This document shows, piece by piece, positions 1 through 9,550 of a DNA stretch of 64,000 nucleotides. The translations under genes and the position numbers were made by a program. Each line of letters opens with the position of its first letter. Within the stretch, counting starts at the first letter, position 1. This stretch comes from Actinomyces sp. GTDB taxonomy: Bacteria; Actinomycetota; Actinomycetes; Actinomycetales; Actinomycetaceae. Where the stretch lies: assembly GCF_029851875.1 (NCBI RefSeq), contig NZ_JARKVC010000039.1, positions 62,001 to 126,000 of the forward strand, read 5' to 3'. The notes under the pieces are model-generated. The model saw only the letters and a program-made list of their open reading frames with translations, had not been told where the DNA came from and did not search any database.

Positions 1-2
1 TC

Positions 3-1583
3 ACCGAGTTCGGCGTGGACGCCACCGTCACCGGTTACACCCGTGGCCCCCAGGTCACCCGCTACGAGGTTCACCTGGGGCGCGGCGTCAACGTCTCGCG
101 CGTGACCAGCCAGGCCAAGAACATCGCCTACGCGGTGGGAAGCGACGAGATCCGCCTGCTCACCCCCATTCCTGGCAAGAGCGCCATCGGTGTGGAGATC
201 CCCAACTCTGACCGCGAGATGGTCAAGCTCGGGGACGTGCTGCGCTCGGGGGCTGCCAGGAAGCAGGCCCACCCGCTGGTGGTGGGTCTGGGCAAGAACG
301 TCGAGGGCGACTACGTCGTCACCAACCTGGCCAAGACCCCGCACCTGCTTGTGGCCGGTCAGACCGGATCGGGTAAGTCCTCCTTCGTCAACTCCATGAT
401 CACCTCCATCATGATGCGGGCCACCCCGCAGGAGGTGCGCATGGTGCTGGTGGACCCCAAGCGCGTGGAGCTGACGATCTACGAGGGTATCCCGCACCTG
501 ATCACCCCTATCATCACCAGCCCCAAGAAGGCCGCCGAGGCCCTGGAGTGGGTGGTGCGGGAGATGGACGCCCGCTACGACGACCTGGCCTCCTTCGGCT
601 TCAAGCACATCGACGACTTCAACAAGGCGGTGCGCGCCGGCGAGGTCACACCCCTGGAGGGCTCTGCCCGGGTCATCAGCCCCTACCCCTACCTGCTGGT
701 GGTGGTTGACGAGCTCGCCGACCTCATGATGACGGCGCCCAAGGACGTCGAGGCCTCGATCCAGCGCATCACCCAGCTGGCGCGTGCCGCCGGCATCCAC
801 CTGGTGCTGGCCACCCAGCGCCCGGTCGCCCAGGTGGTCACGGGCCTGATCAAGTCCAACGTCCCCTCGCGCCTCGCCTTCGCCACGGCCTCACAGCTGG
901 ACTCGCGCGTCATCCTGGACCAGAACGGTGCGGAGACCCTCACGGGTCAGGGAGACGCCCTGTACCTGGGACCTGGTGCCTCAGCGCCGGTGCGTATCCA
1001 GGGCTCGTGGGTCACCGAGTCCGAGATCCGTGCCGTGGTGGCGCACGTGAAGCAGCAGCTGGAGCCGGAGTACCGCGAGGACGTCATCGTCCCCGAGGTC
1101 AAGAAGCAGATCGACGAGGAGATCGGCGACGACATGGACCTGCTGCTGCAGGCCGCCGAGCTCATCATCACCAGCCAGTTCGGGTCCACCTCCATGCTCC
1201 AGCGCAAGCTGCGCGTGGGCTTTGCCAAGGCCGGCCGCCTCATGGACCTGCTGGAGACACGCGAGGTCGTGGGCCCCTCGGAGGGCTCCAAGGCCCGCGA
1301 GGTACTGGTCCAGCCCGAGCAGCTGGAGGAGACGCTCGCCTGGATCAAGGGCGAGGCAAGCGCTCCGGGAAGCCGGGAGGAGTCCTCGGCTGACGCCGTC
1401 GGCGCGGGCGCCCCAGCGGCCGGTGCTCCCGCGGGCGGGGAGCCAGGCCCCGCCGTCACGGACCGCTACGCCACCGACCCGCTCCACCGCGACCTGGCGG
1501 AGTCGGAGTCCTGGGAGGACACAGCCGCCGAGGAGGACTCGGAGGACGCCTGGAGCCTGACCGGCCGCGGCGCCTCCTGGTGA
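3..1583 (+). CDS. ftsK: DNA translocase FtsK, C-terminal part (5' end outside window)
   Basis: This is the motor and DNA-reading end of FtsK, the septal ATPase that pumps chromosome termini apart at division. The frame is open from the window edge, so the N-terminal membrane part lies upstream. The fragment shows the beta-domain start ([11 protein letters not shown]), Walker A (GQTGSGKSS, near 366-390) and Walker B ([11 protein letters not shown]). The winged-helix gamma domain that reads KOPS sites follows ([23 protein letters not shown] split around residues 380-400), then an acidic disordered tail. Family assignment is firm; only the extent of the N-terminus is unknown. Confidence 0.97.
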   Translation, partial: TEFGVDATVTGYTRGPQVTRYEVHLGRGVNVSRVTSQAKNIAYAVGSDEIRLLTPIPGKSAIGVEIPNSDREMVKLGDVLRSGAARKQAHPLVVGLGKNVEGDYVVTNLAKTPHLLVAGQTGSGKSSFVNSMITSIMMRATPQEVRMVLVDPKRVELTIYEGIPHLITPIITSPKKAAEALEWVVREMDARYDDLASFGFKHIDDFNKAVRAGEVTPLEGSARVISPYPYLLVVVDELADLMMTAPKDVEASIQRITQLARAAGIHLVLATQRPVAQVVTGLIKSNVPSRLAFATASQLDSRVILDQNGAETLTGQGDALYLGPGASAPVRIQGSWVTESEIRAVVAHVKQQLEPEYREDVIVPEVKKQIDEEIGDDMDLLLQAAELIITSQFGSTSMLQRKLRVGFAKAGRLMDLLETREVVGPSEGSKAREVLVQPEQLEETLAWIKGEASAPGSREESSADAVGAGAPAAGAPAGGEPGPAVTDRYATDPLHRDLAESESWEDTAAEEDSEDAWSLTGRGASW

Positions 1584-1650
1584 GTCCTCAGCCGCGGGGC
1601 AGGGGGACCGGGGCCTCCATGCCGCACAGGGTCAGGCTAGGCTGTGGGTG

Positions 1651-2334
1651 ATGAGCGAGATCACCACCTCAAGCACCCCTTCCGGCGCTGTCCCCCGCAC
1701 CGGGCAGGCGCCGCTGGTCAACGTCGCCAACGCGCTGACGGTTCTGCGTCTGCTGCTGGTGCCAGTTTTTACCTGGCTCATGCTGCAGCCGGGGGAGGGG
1801 ATGAGGCTTGCCGCCACGCTGGTCTTCATCATCGCCTCGATCACGGACCGCCTGGACGGGCAGCTGGCGCGCTCTCGTGGGCTCATCACGAACTTCGGCA
1901 AGATCGCGGACCCGATCGCGGACAAGGCGCTGACGCTGTCCGCCTTCATCCTGCTGTCGGTGGCGGGCCGGCTGTGGTGGTGGGTGACTCTCGTCATCCT
2001 CGTGCGCGAGCTGGGGATCACCCTCATGCGCTTCCTCATGCTGCGCCGTGCCGTCATGGCGGCCTCACGCGGCGGCAAGCTGAAGACGGTCCTGCAGATC
2101 GTCGGACTGGTCGGGCTGCTCACGCCCTGGGCGATGTTCCTCCCGGACCCGGTGGCGACGGCGGCAGACATGGTGGCCTACGTCGTGGTCGGCGCCGCCA
2201 CCGTGGTGACGGTGGTGACGGGGTTGGACTACGTGCACCAGGCGGTGCTCCTGTCCCGCGGCGGCGAGGCTGGCGGGAAGGTCGGGACGCAGCGCCGGAC
2301 GCCGTCGGCGAGCGAGAGGACGGACCGTGGCTGA
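1651..2334 (+). CDS. pgsA: CDP-diacylglycerol--glycerol-3-phosphate 3-phosphatidyltransferase
   Basis: This membrane enzyme makes phosphatidylglycerophosphate, the precursor of phosphatidylglycerol and cardiolipin. The full CDP-alcohol phosphatidyltransferase signature is present: D66, D69, G70, A73, R74, G83, D87, D91. Several hydrophobic segments surround it. A GTG at 1648 is also possible, but a TAGGCT hexamer at 1638-1643 would place transcription start at the ATG at 1651, so a leaderless start there is preferred. The 3' end overlaps the next gene by 8 bp, suggesting co-translation. It could be a paralogous CDP-alcohol transferase, but its position beside ftsK and cinA is typical of pgsA. 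Confidence 0.93.
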   Translation: MSEITTSSTPSGAVPRTGQAPLVNVANALTVLRLLLVPVFTWLMLQPGEGMRLAATLVFIIASITDRLDGQLARSRGLITNFGKIADPIADKALTLSAFILLSVAGRLWWWVTLVILVRELGITLMRFLMLRRAVMAASRGGKLKTVLQIVGLVGLLTPWAMFLPDPVATAADMVAYVVVGAATVVTVVTGLDYVHQAVLLSRGGEAGGKVGTQRRTPSASERTDRG

Positions 2335-2860
2335 CGACCTTCGCGACGGAGCGCAGGGGAGCGAGGAGCCGGCAGCGGCCTCCACGCGGGTCGAGGCTGC
2401 GCGCTTCCTGCTCTCGACGGCGCAGGAGCGCGGGCTGAGCCTGGCCGTGGCCGAGTCCCTGACCGGGGGAGAAGTAGCCTCGACACTCGTGAGCGTACCC
2501 GGAGCCTCGTGCGTGGTCGTGGGGGCCGTCGTCGCCTACGCCACCCGTATCAAGCAGGAGGTCCTGGGCGTCGACGCCGACCTGCTGGCCCGCCGCGGTC
2601 CGGTGGACGGCGAGGTGGCCCAGCAGATGGCCGCCGGGGTCGCCAGGCTCATGGGGGCGGACATCGGTCTGGCGACGACGGGCGTGGCCGGACCCGGGGC
2701 TGCTGACGGTCACGAGGCGGGAACCGTGCACGTGGCGGTGGTCACGCCGCAGGGCTCGCTCAGCCGTGAGCTCCACCTGGACGGGGAGCGCGACGCGGTC
2801 CGTGAGGCCGCGACGACGGCGGTGCTGGCCCTCGCTGCCGGCGTGCTGGACGTGGGCTGA
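2327..2860 (+). CDS. cinA: CinA C-terminal domain protein (nicotinamide-nucleotide amidase, PncC-like)
   Basis: A 177-residue protein consisting only of the CinA C-terminal domain, which in characterised members deamidates nicotinamide mononucleotide to nicotinate mononucleotide in NAD salvage. Conserved blocks are AVAESLTGG near the N-terminus and the glycine-rich TGVAGPGAADGHEAGTVHVA stretch in the C-terminal half. It begins at a GTG overlapping the end of pgsA by 8 bp, with no room for its own promoter. The N-terminal molybdopterin-binding-like domain of long CinA is absent, as is usual in actinobacteria. Confidence 0.9.
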   Translation: MADDLRDGAQGSEEPAAASTRVEAARFLLSTAQERGLSLAVAESLTGGEVASTLVSVPGASCVVVGAVVAYATRIKQEVLGVDADLLARRGPVDGEVAQQMAAGVARLMGADIGLATTGVAGPGAADGHEAGTVHVAVVTPQGSLSRELHLDGERDAVREAATTAVLALAAGVLDVG

Positions 2861-3025
2861 GACAGCGGGCCTGACAAGTCGGTTCCCGTGACACTTCAAG
2901 GAATCTCCCAGTTTGACCGGCCATGATCGTGACAACACCGCGCAGGACCACTTCAGCGCCAAGGTATGGAGTGTGATCCTGAGCGTGTGGGAATGAAACT
3001 CCGCAGTGAATGGTTGTGCCTCACG

Positions 3026-3439
3026 ATGAACAACGCGACTCACCCCCGCACCACCCGTTCGATGCGTCCTGCTGGCAGGACGCCGATGCCACAGGCCTCC
3101 GTGGCCGGCAACGGTGCGGCTGTGGACAACACCAAGCACGAGAACGTCCTTCTGCGCCGTGAGATCGGCGAGGTCCTGCGTTCGGTGCGCCAGCACCAGG
3201 GGCGGACCCTGCGTGAGGTCTCCTCGCAGGCGCGGGTCTCCCTCGGGTACCTCTCCGAGGTCGAGCGTGGGCAGAAGGAGGCCTCCTCCGAGCTGCTGGC
3301 CTCGATCTGCCAGGCGCTGGACGCTCCTCTGTCCGCAGTCCTGCGCGAGGTCTCGGACCGTATCGCCCTGACTGAGGGCGTGACGGTCCCGGACACCGTT
3401 CCGGACGAGCTCGTCCGTCAGCAGGGCGCCCTGCGCTGA
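3026..3439 (+). CDS. clgR: XRE-family transcriptional regulator, ClgR-like
   Basis: A 137-residue protein with an XRE/Cro-type helix-turn-helix ([21 protein letters not shown]) and the downstream block [17 protein letters not shown] that is characteristic of ClgR. ClgR activates clp protease and chaperone genes in actinobacteria. Its place between cinA and DUF3046-recA matches the family's usual location. The frame is open further upstream; the ATG at 3026 was chosen because earlier starts add a cysteine-rich, unconserved leader. No convincing ClgR operator was found in the 165-bp upstream gap. DNA targets are inferred from family knowledge only. Confidence 0.8.
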   Translation: MNNATHPRTTRSMRPAGRTPMPQASVAGNGAAVDNTKHENVLLRREIGEVLRSVRQHQGRTLREVSSQARVSLGYLSEVERGQKEASSELLASICQALDAPLSAVLREVSDRIALTEGVTVPDTVPDELVRQQGALR

Positions 3440-3572
3440 GGCTGACACTCTCCTTGTCATCTCCAGCGCTCGCGCGCTGGCACCTGCCCCCGCACCTCGC
3501 CATGGCTGCGGGGGCAGGCGCGCGCTGGGCCCTGCTGCGGGGCAGGGCGTGAGGGTGTGCGAGAGTGGTCCT

Positions 3573-3803
3573 GTGAAGCACTCTGAGTTCTGGCGCGCGG
3601 TCGAGACGGTCTACGGCTCCGCCTACGGACGGTCGCTGGCCACGGATCTCGTGCTGCCTGGGCTCGGGCGCACCTGCGAGGACGCCCTGGACGCCGGGGT
3701 GCCGCCGCGTGAGGTCTGGGACGCCTTGTGTGACGAGACTGACGCCTCGGAGGCTGACCGCTGGGTCTACCGCGAGGACCCGCGCGAGCGTCGGCGCCGC
3801 TAG
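3573..3803 (+). CDS. DUF3046 family small protein
   Basis: A 76-residue protein of unknown function, found in actinobacteria between the ClgR-like regulator and recA. The start is the GTG giving (M)KHSEFW, where the conserved family N-terminus begins; an upstream GTG at 3549 would add eight unconserved residues. Conserved features are KHSEFW, a DLVLPGLG block, and GVPPREVWDALC. It is acidic and has no signal peptide or membrane segment. Its function is not known. Confidence 0.85.
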   Translation: MKHSEFWRAVETVYGSAYGRSLATDLVLPGLGRTCEDALDAGVPPREVWDALCDETDASEADRWVYREDPRERRRR

Positions 3804-3891
3804 GGCGGCGGGTGCTGGACGGGGCCGACGTGGTGGGTGGTTCCCGAGCCTCGACGGTGCGGCTTGCGCGGGACACGCCGAGACGGCCGAT

Positions 3892-3920
3892 CTGACATCG
3901 AACAGGTGTACGACTAGGCT
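3892..3920 (+). promoter_or_regulatory. recA promoter with LexA box in the spacer
   Basis: A -35 hexamer CTGACA (3892-3897) and a -10 hexamer TAGGCT (3915-3920) are 17 bp apart. The 16-bp palindromic LexA site TCGAACAGGTGTACGA (3898-3913) fills the spacer. Bound LexA would block RNA polymerase directly, the expected SOS control of recA. The implied 5' UTR of about 160 nt before the recA ATG is long, and the 286-bp gap holds no other gene. Confidence 0.85.
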
Positions 3921-4089
3921 CGTCCCCAGACGACGGGCTGCCCGGGCTGTCCACAGGGGTGGTCGGGTGCAGTCGTTTGTGTCGGTGGTCCGGCATACCG
4001 TCGTTCGTGAGCCCCGGAGAGGGGACCTCGCTACCAGGACCAGCCCTGCCCACCACGGCGCGAGCCGTCGACGAACACGAGGATGACCA

Positions 4090-5291
<1,202 letters not shown>

Positions 5292-5292
<1 letters not shown>

Positions 5293-5783
5293 TGCCCTGG
5301 CTGACACCGGACGAGCACCAGCAGAAGGTCGAGGCGGCGCGAGACCTCGTCCTGCGCCGCCTGGACCGAGGCCCCGCCCCGCGAGCCGCCCTGGCGGACC
5401 TGCTGGAGCGCAAGGAGGTTGACCCCCGGGTGGCTCAGGAGGTGCTGGACCGGCTGGAGTCAGCCGGGCTCATCGATGACGCTGCCTACGCGGCGACCCT
5501 GGCCCGCACCCGCTTCGCTGAGAAGGGGGCTGCGCGGCGCGCGATCGCCGAGGAGCTGCGTCGTAAGGGCCTGGGAGAGGGGGCGATCGCCTCTGCCCTG
5601 TCCCAGATCGAGTCCGGGGACGAGCGTCAGGCCGCCGTGACCCTGGCCCGTAAGAAGCTGCGCCTCACCGCGAGCCTGGCACCCGAGGTGCGTCGTCGGC
5701 GCACTCTGGCTCTTCTCGGGCGCAAGGGCTACTCCGCCTCCGTGGCCTCTCAGGCCTATGAGCAGGCGCTCTCCGAGCTCTAG
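5292..5783 (+). CDS. recX: RecA regulatory protein RecX
   Basis: RecX binds RecA filaments and limits recombinase and co-protease activity. The 163-residue protein shows the helical RecX repeats, including LIDDAAYAATLARTRF, RRAIAEELRRKGL and RRRTLALLGRKGYS. Its ATG overlaps the recA stop by one base, so expression should follow recA through translational coupling. Length and order are normal for actinobacteria. Confidence 0.95.
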
Positions 5784-5790
5784 AAGCGCG

Positions 5791-5823
5791 CGGACCAGCC
5801 CGTCCCGGGCCTGGTCCGGGACG
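5791..5823 (+). terminator. Overlapping hairpins after recX
   Basis: Two mutually exclusive 8-bp stems lie after recX: CGGACCAG (5791-5798) with CTGGTCCG (5811-5818), and CGTCCCGG (5801-5808) with CCGGGACG (5816-5823). Either could end recA-recX transcription, but no U-run follows. The octamer CGGACCAG recurs at 5860 in the fhs promoter. Confidence 0.45.
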
Positions 5824-5858
5824 TGGCCGTGAGCACCGTGCGCATCTGGCAGACGTCG

Positions 5859-5884
5859 TCGGACCAGGTCCGTAGGATGGGACC
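5859..5884 (+). promoter_or_regulatory. Probable fhs promoter with palindrome
   Basis: TAGGAT at 5873-5878 is followed by six bases and then the fhs ATG at 5885, with no Shine-Dalgarno site, so a leaderless transcript is likely. Directly upstream is the 13-bp palindrome CGGACCAGGTCCG (about 5859-5872), which would lie between the -35 and -10 regions and could be an operator. Confidence 0.55.
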
Positions 5885-7723
5885 ATGAGCCCTCTCGACG
5901 GCGAGAACGTGCCGGTTTCCAACGCCCCCGCCCCTGCTCCCGAGCACAGGGAGCAGAACCTCCTTACTGACCTTGCTGCGCGTGCCGGCATCAGCGCCGA
6001 GCACGTCATCCCCTACGGCCGGGACGTGGCCAAGATCGATCTCAGTGTCCTGGACCAGGCCGGGCAGGGCGAGCCGGCCCCCGCAGACCGGGCCCACTAC
6101 GTCGTCGTCACAGCCATCACCCCTACCTCCTTCGGTGAGGGCAAGTCCACCGTGGCCATCGGGCTGGCTCAGGGCCTGGCCTACCGCGGCCGCCGCTCGA
6201 TCCTCACCCTGCGCCAGTCGGCCATGGGGCCCACCTTCGGTATCAAGGGAGGGGCCGGCGGCTCAGGTCGCGCACGCATCCTGCCGGCTGAGCGGATGAA
6301 CCTGCACCTTACCGGTGACTTCCACGCCATCACCGCGGCCCACAACCTTCTGGCCGCCGTGATCGACAACCACCTCCACCACGGCAACGAGCTCGGTATC
6401 GACGAGCGCACGATCACCTGGCCGCGTGTTCTCGATGTCAACGACCGGGCCCTGAGGCACATCGTCATCGGTCTGGGTACCCGGACGGACGGCGTGACCC
6501 GTCAGGCCTCCTTCGACATCACTGCGGCCAGCGAGATCATGGTCATCATGTCCCTGGCGACCTCGCTGAGGGACCTGCGCGGGCGGCTGGGACGGATCGT
6601 CGTGGCACGCGACAAGGACGGCGCGTGGGTCACCGCTGAGGACCTGGGTGCTGCCGGGGCCATGGCGGCCGTCCTCCGCGACGCCCTGGCCCCGAACCTG
6701 CTGCGTACGGGGGAGGGCACTCCTGCCCTCGTCCACACCGGTCCCTTCGGCAACATCGCTACCGGCTGCTCCTCCGTCATCGCTGACCTGGTGGCGGCCC
6801 AGGGCGCGGCGGGAGAAAACGCCGGCCAGGAAGGGGGACGTGAGCCGGGCTACGTCCTGACCGAGGCCGGTTTCGGCGCGGACATGGGCCTGGAGCGTTT
6901 CTTCGACCTCAAGTGCTCGGTGTCCGGCATGCGCCCGGAGGCTGCCGTCCTGGTGGTCACCGTCCGTGCTCTCAAGGCTCACTCTGGCAAGTACCGCGTC
7001 GTCTCGGGCAAGGAGCTGCCTCCGGCCATGCTGGAGGAGAACCTGGAGGACGTGCGTGCCGGAGCCCCCAACATGCTCAAGCACCTGTCGATCGTGCGCG
7101 GCTTCGGCATGGAGCCGGTGGTGGCGATCAACGTCTTCCCCACGGACCACGACTGCGAGGTCGAGGAGATCCGTCGCATCGCCACGGAGGCTGGTGCGCA
7201 CGTCGCCGCCGTGCACCCCGTCACCGAGGGTGGTGCTGGCTGTGCCGACCTGGCGGACCAGGTTGCTGCGGCCTGTGCCCTGGCTCGCAGGGCGGGGCCG
7301 AACGAGACGCAGGAGGAGGCCGTCTCCTCGCAGGCGGCCGGTGCCGAGCGCGGCCGTCCCCTGTACACGGCCAGTGACGACCTGCGTACCAAGATCGGCA
7401 AGGTGGCGGCCATGTACGGTGCCGACGGCGTGGACTACACCCCGTCCGCCTCTCGCTTCCTGGATGCGTGTGAGGCCGAGGGCTTTGGGGACCTCGCCGT
7501 CGTCGTGGCCAAGACGCCGCTGTCCCTGTCCCACGACCCCTCGCTCAAGGGGGTTCCCACCGGGTGGCGCCTGCCGGTGCGTGAGGTGCGTCTGGCGGCC
7601 GGTGCCGGCTACGTCTACGCCGTCTGCGGATCGATCTCGACCATGCCGGGTCTGCCTTCTCGTCCGGCGGCGCAGCGGATCGACGTCGACACTGAGACCG
7701 GGGAGATCCTCAACCTGCGCTGA
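5885..7723 (+). CDS. fhs: Formate--tetrahydrofolate ligase
   Basis: This cytosolic enzyme condenses formate, ATP and tetrahydrofolate into 10-formyl-tetrahydrofolate. At 612 residues it is longer than the usual ~555, mainly through an N-terminal extension of about 25 residues and an insertion around the EEAVSSQAAGAERG stretch. The nucleotide-binding loop TPTSFGEGKST is at 80-90. Other family blocks include LRQSAMGPTFGIKGGA, NLHLTGDFHAI and LTEAGFGADMGLERF. It faces the glycine-cleavage operon and shares a terminator with it, placing two sources of one-carbon folates side by side. Confidence 0.97.
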   Translation: MSPLDGENVPVSNAPAPAPEHREQNLLTDLAARAGISAEHVIPYGRDVAKIDLSVLDQAGQGEPAPADRAHYVVVTAITPTSFGEGKSTVAIGLAQGLAYRGRRSILTLRQSAMGPTFGIKGGAGGSGRARILPAERMNLHLTGDFHAITAAHNLLAAVIDNHLHHGNELGIDERTITWPRVLDVNDRALRHIVIGLGTRTDGVTRQASFDITAASEIMVIMSLATSLRDLRGRLGRIVVARDKDGAWVTAEDLGAAGAMAAVLRDALAPNLLRTGEGTPALVHTGPFGNIATGCSSVIADLVAAQGAAGENAGQEGGREPGYVLTEAGFGADMGLERFFDLKCSVSGMRPEAAVLVVTVRALKAHSGKYRVVSGKELPPAMLEENLEDVRAGAPNMLKHLSIVRGFGMEPVVAINVFPTDHDCEVEEIRRIATEAGAHVAAVHPVTEGGAGCADLADQVAAACALARRAGPNETQEEAVSSQAAGAERGRPLYTASDDLRTKIGKVAAMYGADGVDYTPSASRFLDACEAEGFGDLAVVVAKTPLSLSHDPSLKGVPTGWRLPVREVRLAAGAGYVYAVCGSISTMPGLPSRPAAQRIDVDTETGEILNLR

Positions 7724-7757
7724 GCAGGCTGGGCGCCGCAGCCGCCCAGCCTGCTCA
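7721..7757. terminator. Bidirectional terminator between fhs and gcvH
   Basis: A perfect 15-bp stem (7721-7735 with 7743-7757) encloses a 7-nt loop. It contains the stop codons of both convergent genes: TGA of fhs on the plus strand and TGA of gcvH on the minus strand. The two genes therefore share one very compact terminator. Confidence 0.85.
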
Positions 7758-8144
7758 GGCCTCGCTCACCTCGGCGTCGAAACGGGCGGCGTACTCCTCG
7801 GCACTGAGCAGCTCGCCCTCCTGCGCCACCTCGACCGTGAAGAGCCAGCCCTCACCGTAGGGGTCCTTGTTGATCGTGCCAGGCTCGTCGACGACCGCCT
7901 CGTTGACTTCCACGACCGTGCCGGTCACCGGCGAGACGAGGTCCGAGACCGACTTGGTGGACTCCAGCTCGCCGCAGGGCTCACCGGCCTCCACCTCGGC
8001 ACCGACCTCAGGAAGGTCGACGAAGACCACCTCGCCGAGGGCGTCCGAGGCGACGGCGGAGATCCCGACGCGGGCCGGGGACTCGCTGGTGAGCCACTCG
8101 TGGTCGGTGGAGTAGCGCAGCTCAGGGTGCACAGGCTGGGACAT
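7755..8144 (-). CDS. gcvH: Glycine cleavage system H protein
   Basis: GcvH is the lipoyl carrier that shuttles the aminomethyl group between GcvP and GcvT. The 129-residue protein has the lipoylation motif ESTKSVSD with the target lysine K64. It starts at an ATG preceded by AAAGGA. It is the last gene of the gcvP-gcvT-gcvH run, 134 bp after gcvT. No dihydrolipoyl dehydrogenase or lipoate ligase gene is nearby, so these must be encoded elsewhere. Confidence 0.97.
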   Translation of the reverse strand: MSQPVHPELRYSTDHEWLTSESPARVGISAVASDALGEVVFVDLPEVGAEVEAGEPCGELESTKSVSDLVSPVTGTVVEVNEAVVDEPGTINKDPYGEGWLFTVEVAQEGELLSAEEYAARFDAEVSEA

Positions 8145-8278
8145 AAGGGTTCCTTTCTTGACACGGCAGGTCGGGACGGTCCCGTCCGGCCCAGGACTTG
8201 GTGAGGTCAGGACGACGGCGGGGCTCGCCGTCGTCAGGAGCCGTGAGCACCGGCGGTGGTGCCCACGGCCTGCATCTC

Positions 8279-9550
8279 CTAGCGCGAGCGCTTGTAGAAG
8301 GGGGAGGCGACCACGCGCATCGCCAGCTGCTTGCCACGCACGTCCACCGTGAGCTCAGTGCCCTCAGCCCAGGACGGTTCCTCAGGCGAGGCCGGGGCGA
8401 CCAGGGCCAGGGCGATGGGGTGGCCGAGCGTGGGGGAGAGCAGGCCGGAGGTGACGGTGCCGACGGCCTGGCCGTCGCTGCCCAGGACCGTGCAGCCCGC
8501 TCGTGCGGCCCGGCGGCCCTCGCCGGCCAGGGCGACGAGTACCTTCGTACCCGGCTGGCCCTCGCGCTCGGCTCTCGCCGCCAGGGCCTCGCGCCCGACG
8601 AACCCGCTCTTGCCCAGCCTGACCACCGCGCCCAGCGAGGCGTCAAAGGGCGTGATCTGCTCAGTCAGCTCGTGCCCGTACAGCGGCATCCCGGCCTCCA
8701 GCCGCAGGGAGTCGCGTGCCGCCAGGCCGCAAGGGGCCAGGGCTGCCAGGGCCTCGCCGTCGTCTGCAGCCGGTGTCGGCGCGAGCGTGGCCGCGTGGTC
8801 GGTGATGACGCTCCACAGGTCCTCGGCCGCCTCGGCCTCGCAGAAGAGCTCAAAGCCGTCCTCGCCGGTGTACCCGGTGCGAGCCAGCAGGACCGAGTGG
8901 CCGGCCGCCGTCGCCCGTACCGCCGCGTAGTAGCGCAGGCGTCGCAGGATCGTGGGACCGCACAGCACGTCCGCTCCGAAGTGCTCGGCCGCAGCCCCCT
9001 CCTCGGGACGCAGCGCGTCCTGGATACCCGCACCGGAGGTGACAACGCCACGCAGCACCTCCTGCGCACGCGGGCCCTGGACGGCGATGAGCGCCGTCTC
9101 CAGGGACACGTCCTGCACCTGGACGTCGAAGGAGGGAGCGCCGCCGCCACAGCGGCGCACCAGCTCCTCGGCCACGCGCTCGCGGTTGCCGGCGTTGGGC
9201 ACCACGAGGTACTCCTGCTCACCCACGTGGTAGACGATGAGGTCGTCGATGATGCCTCCCCCCTCGTTCACGATCATCGTGTACCGGGCACGGCCGAGCC
9301 CCACCTTGGAGATCTCACCGACGAGGGCGTGGTCCAGGGCCGCTGCGGCGTCAGGGCCGGTGACCTTGACCTCGCCCATGTGGGACAGGTCGAAGATCCC
9401 GGCGGCAGTGCGCACGGCCCGGTGCTCAGCCAGGTCCGAGGAGTAGCGCAGGGGCATGTCCCAGCCGCCGAAGTCGGTGAAGGAGGCGCCCAGGGCCTCG
9501 TGGACCTCGTGCAGGGGGGTGCGGCGCGGGGCCGTGGTGGAGTCAGTCAT
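8279..9550 (-). CDS. gcvT: Glycine cleavage system T protein (aminomethyltransferase)
   Basis: GcvT transfers the methylene group from the H-protein to tetrahydrofolate and releases ammonia. The 423-residue protein begins (M)TDSTTAPRRTPLHEVH; the open frame extends far upstream, but that part is antisense to coding sequence in gcvP. Family blocks include FGGWDMPLRY, FDLSHMGEV, TGYTGEDGFEL and RLEAGMPLYGHEL. Its ATG overlaps the gcvP stop by one base, so the two are translationally coupled. It is slightly longer than usual, with acidic insertions in the middle domain. Confidence 0.96.
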   Translation of the reverse strand: MTDSTTAPRRTPLHEVHEALGASFTDFGGWDMPLRYSSDLAEHRAVRTAAGIFDLSHMGEVKVTGPDAAAALDHALVGEISKVGLGRARYTMIVNEGGGIIDDLIVYHVGEQEYLVVPNAGNRERVAEELVRRCGGGAPSFDVQVQDVSLETALIAVQGPRAQEVLRGVVTSGAGIQDALRPEEGAAAEHFGADVLCGPTILRRLRYYAAVRATAAGHSVLLARTGYTGEDGFELFCEAEAAEDLWSVITDHAATLAPTPAADDGEALAALAPCGLAARDSLRLEAGMPLYGHELTEQITPFDASLGAVVRLGKSGFVGREALAARAEREGQPGTKVLVALAGEGRRAARAGCTVLGSDGQAVGTVTSGLLSPTLGHPIALALVAPASPEEPSWAEGTELTVDVRGKQLAMRVVASPFYKRSR

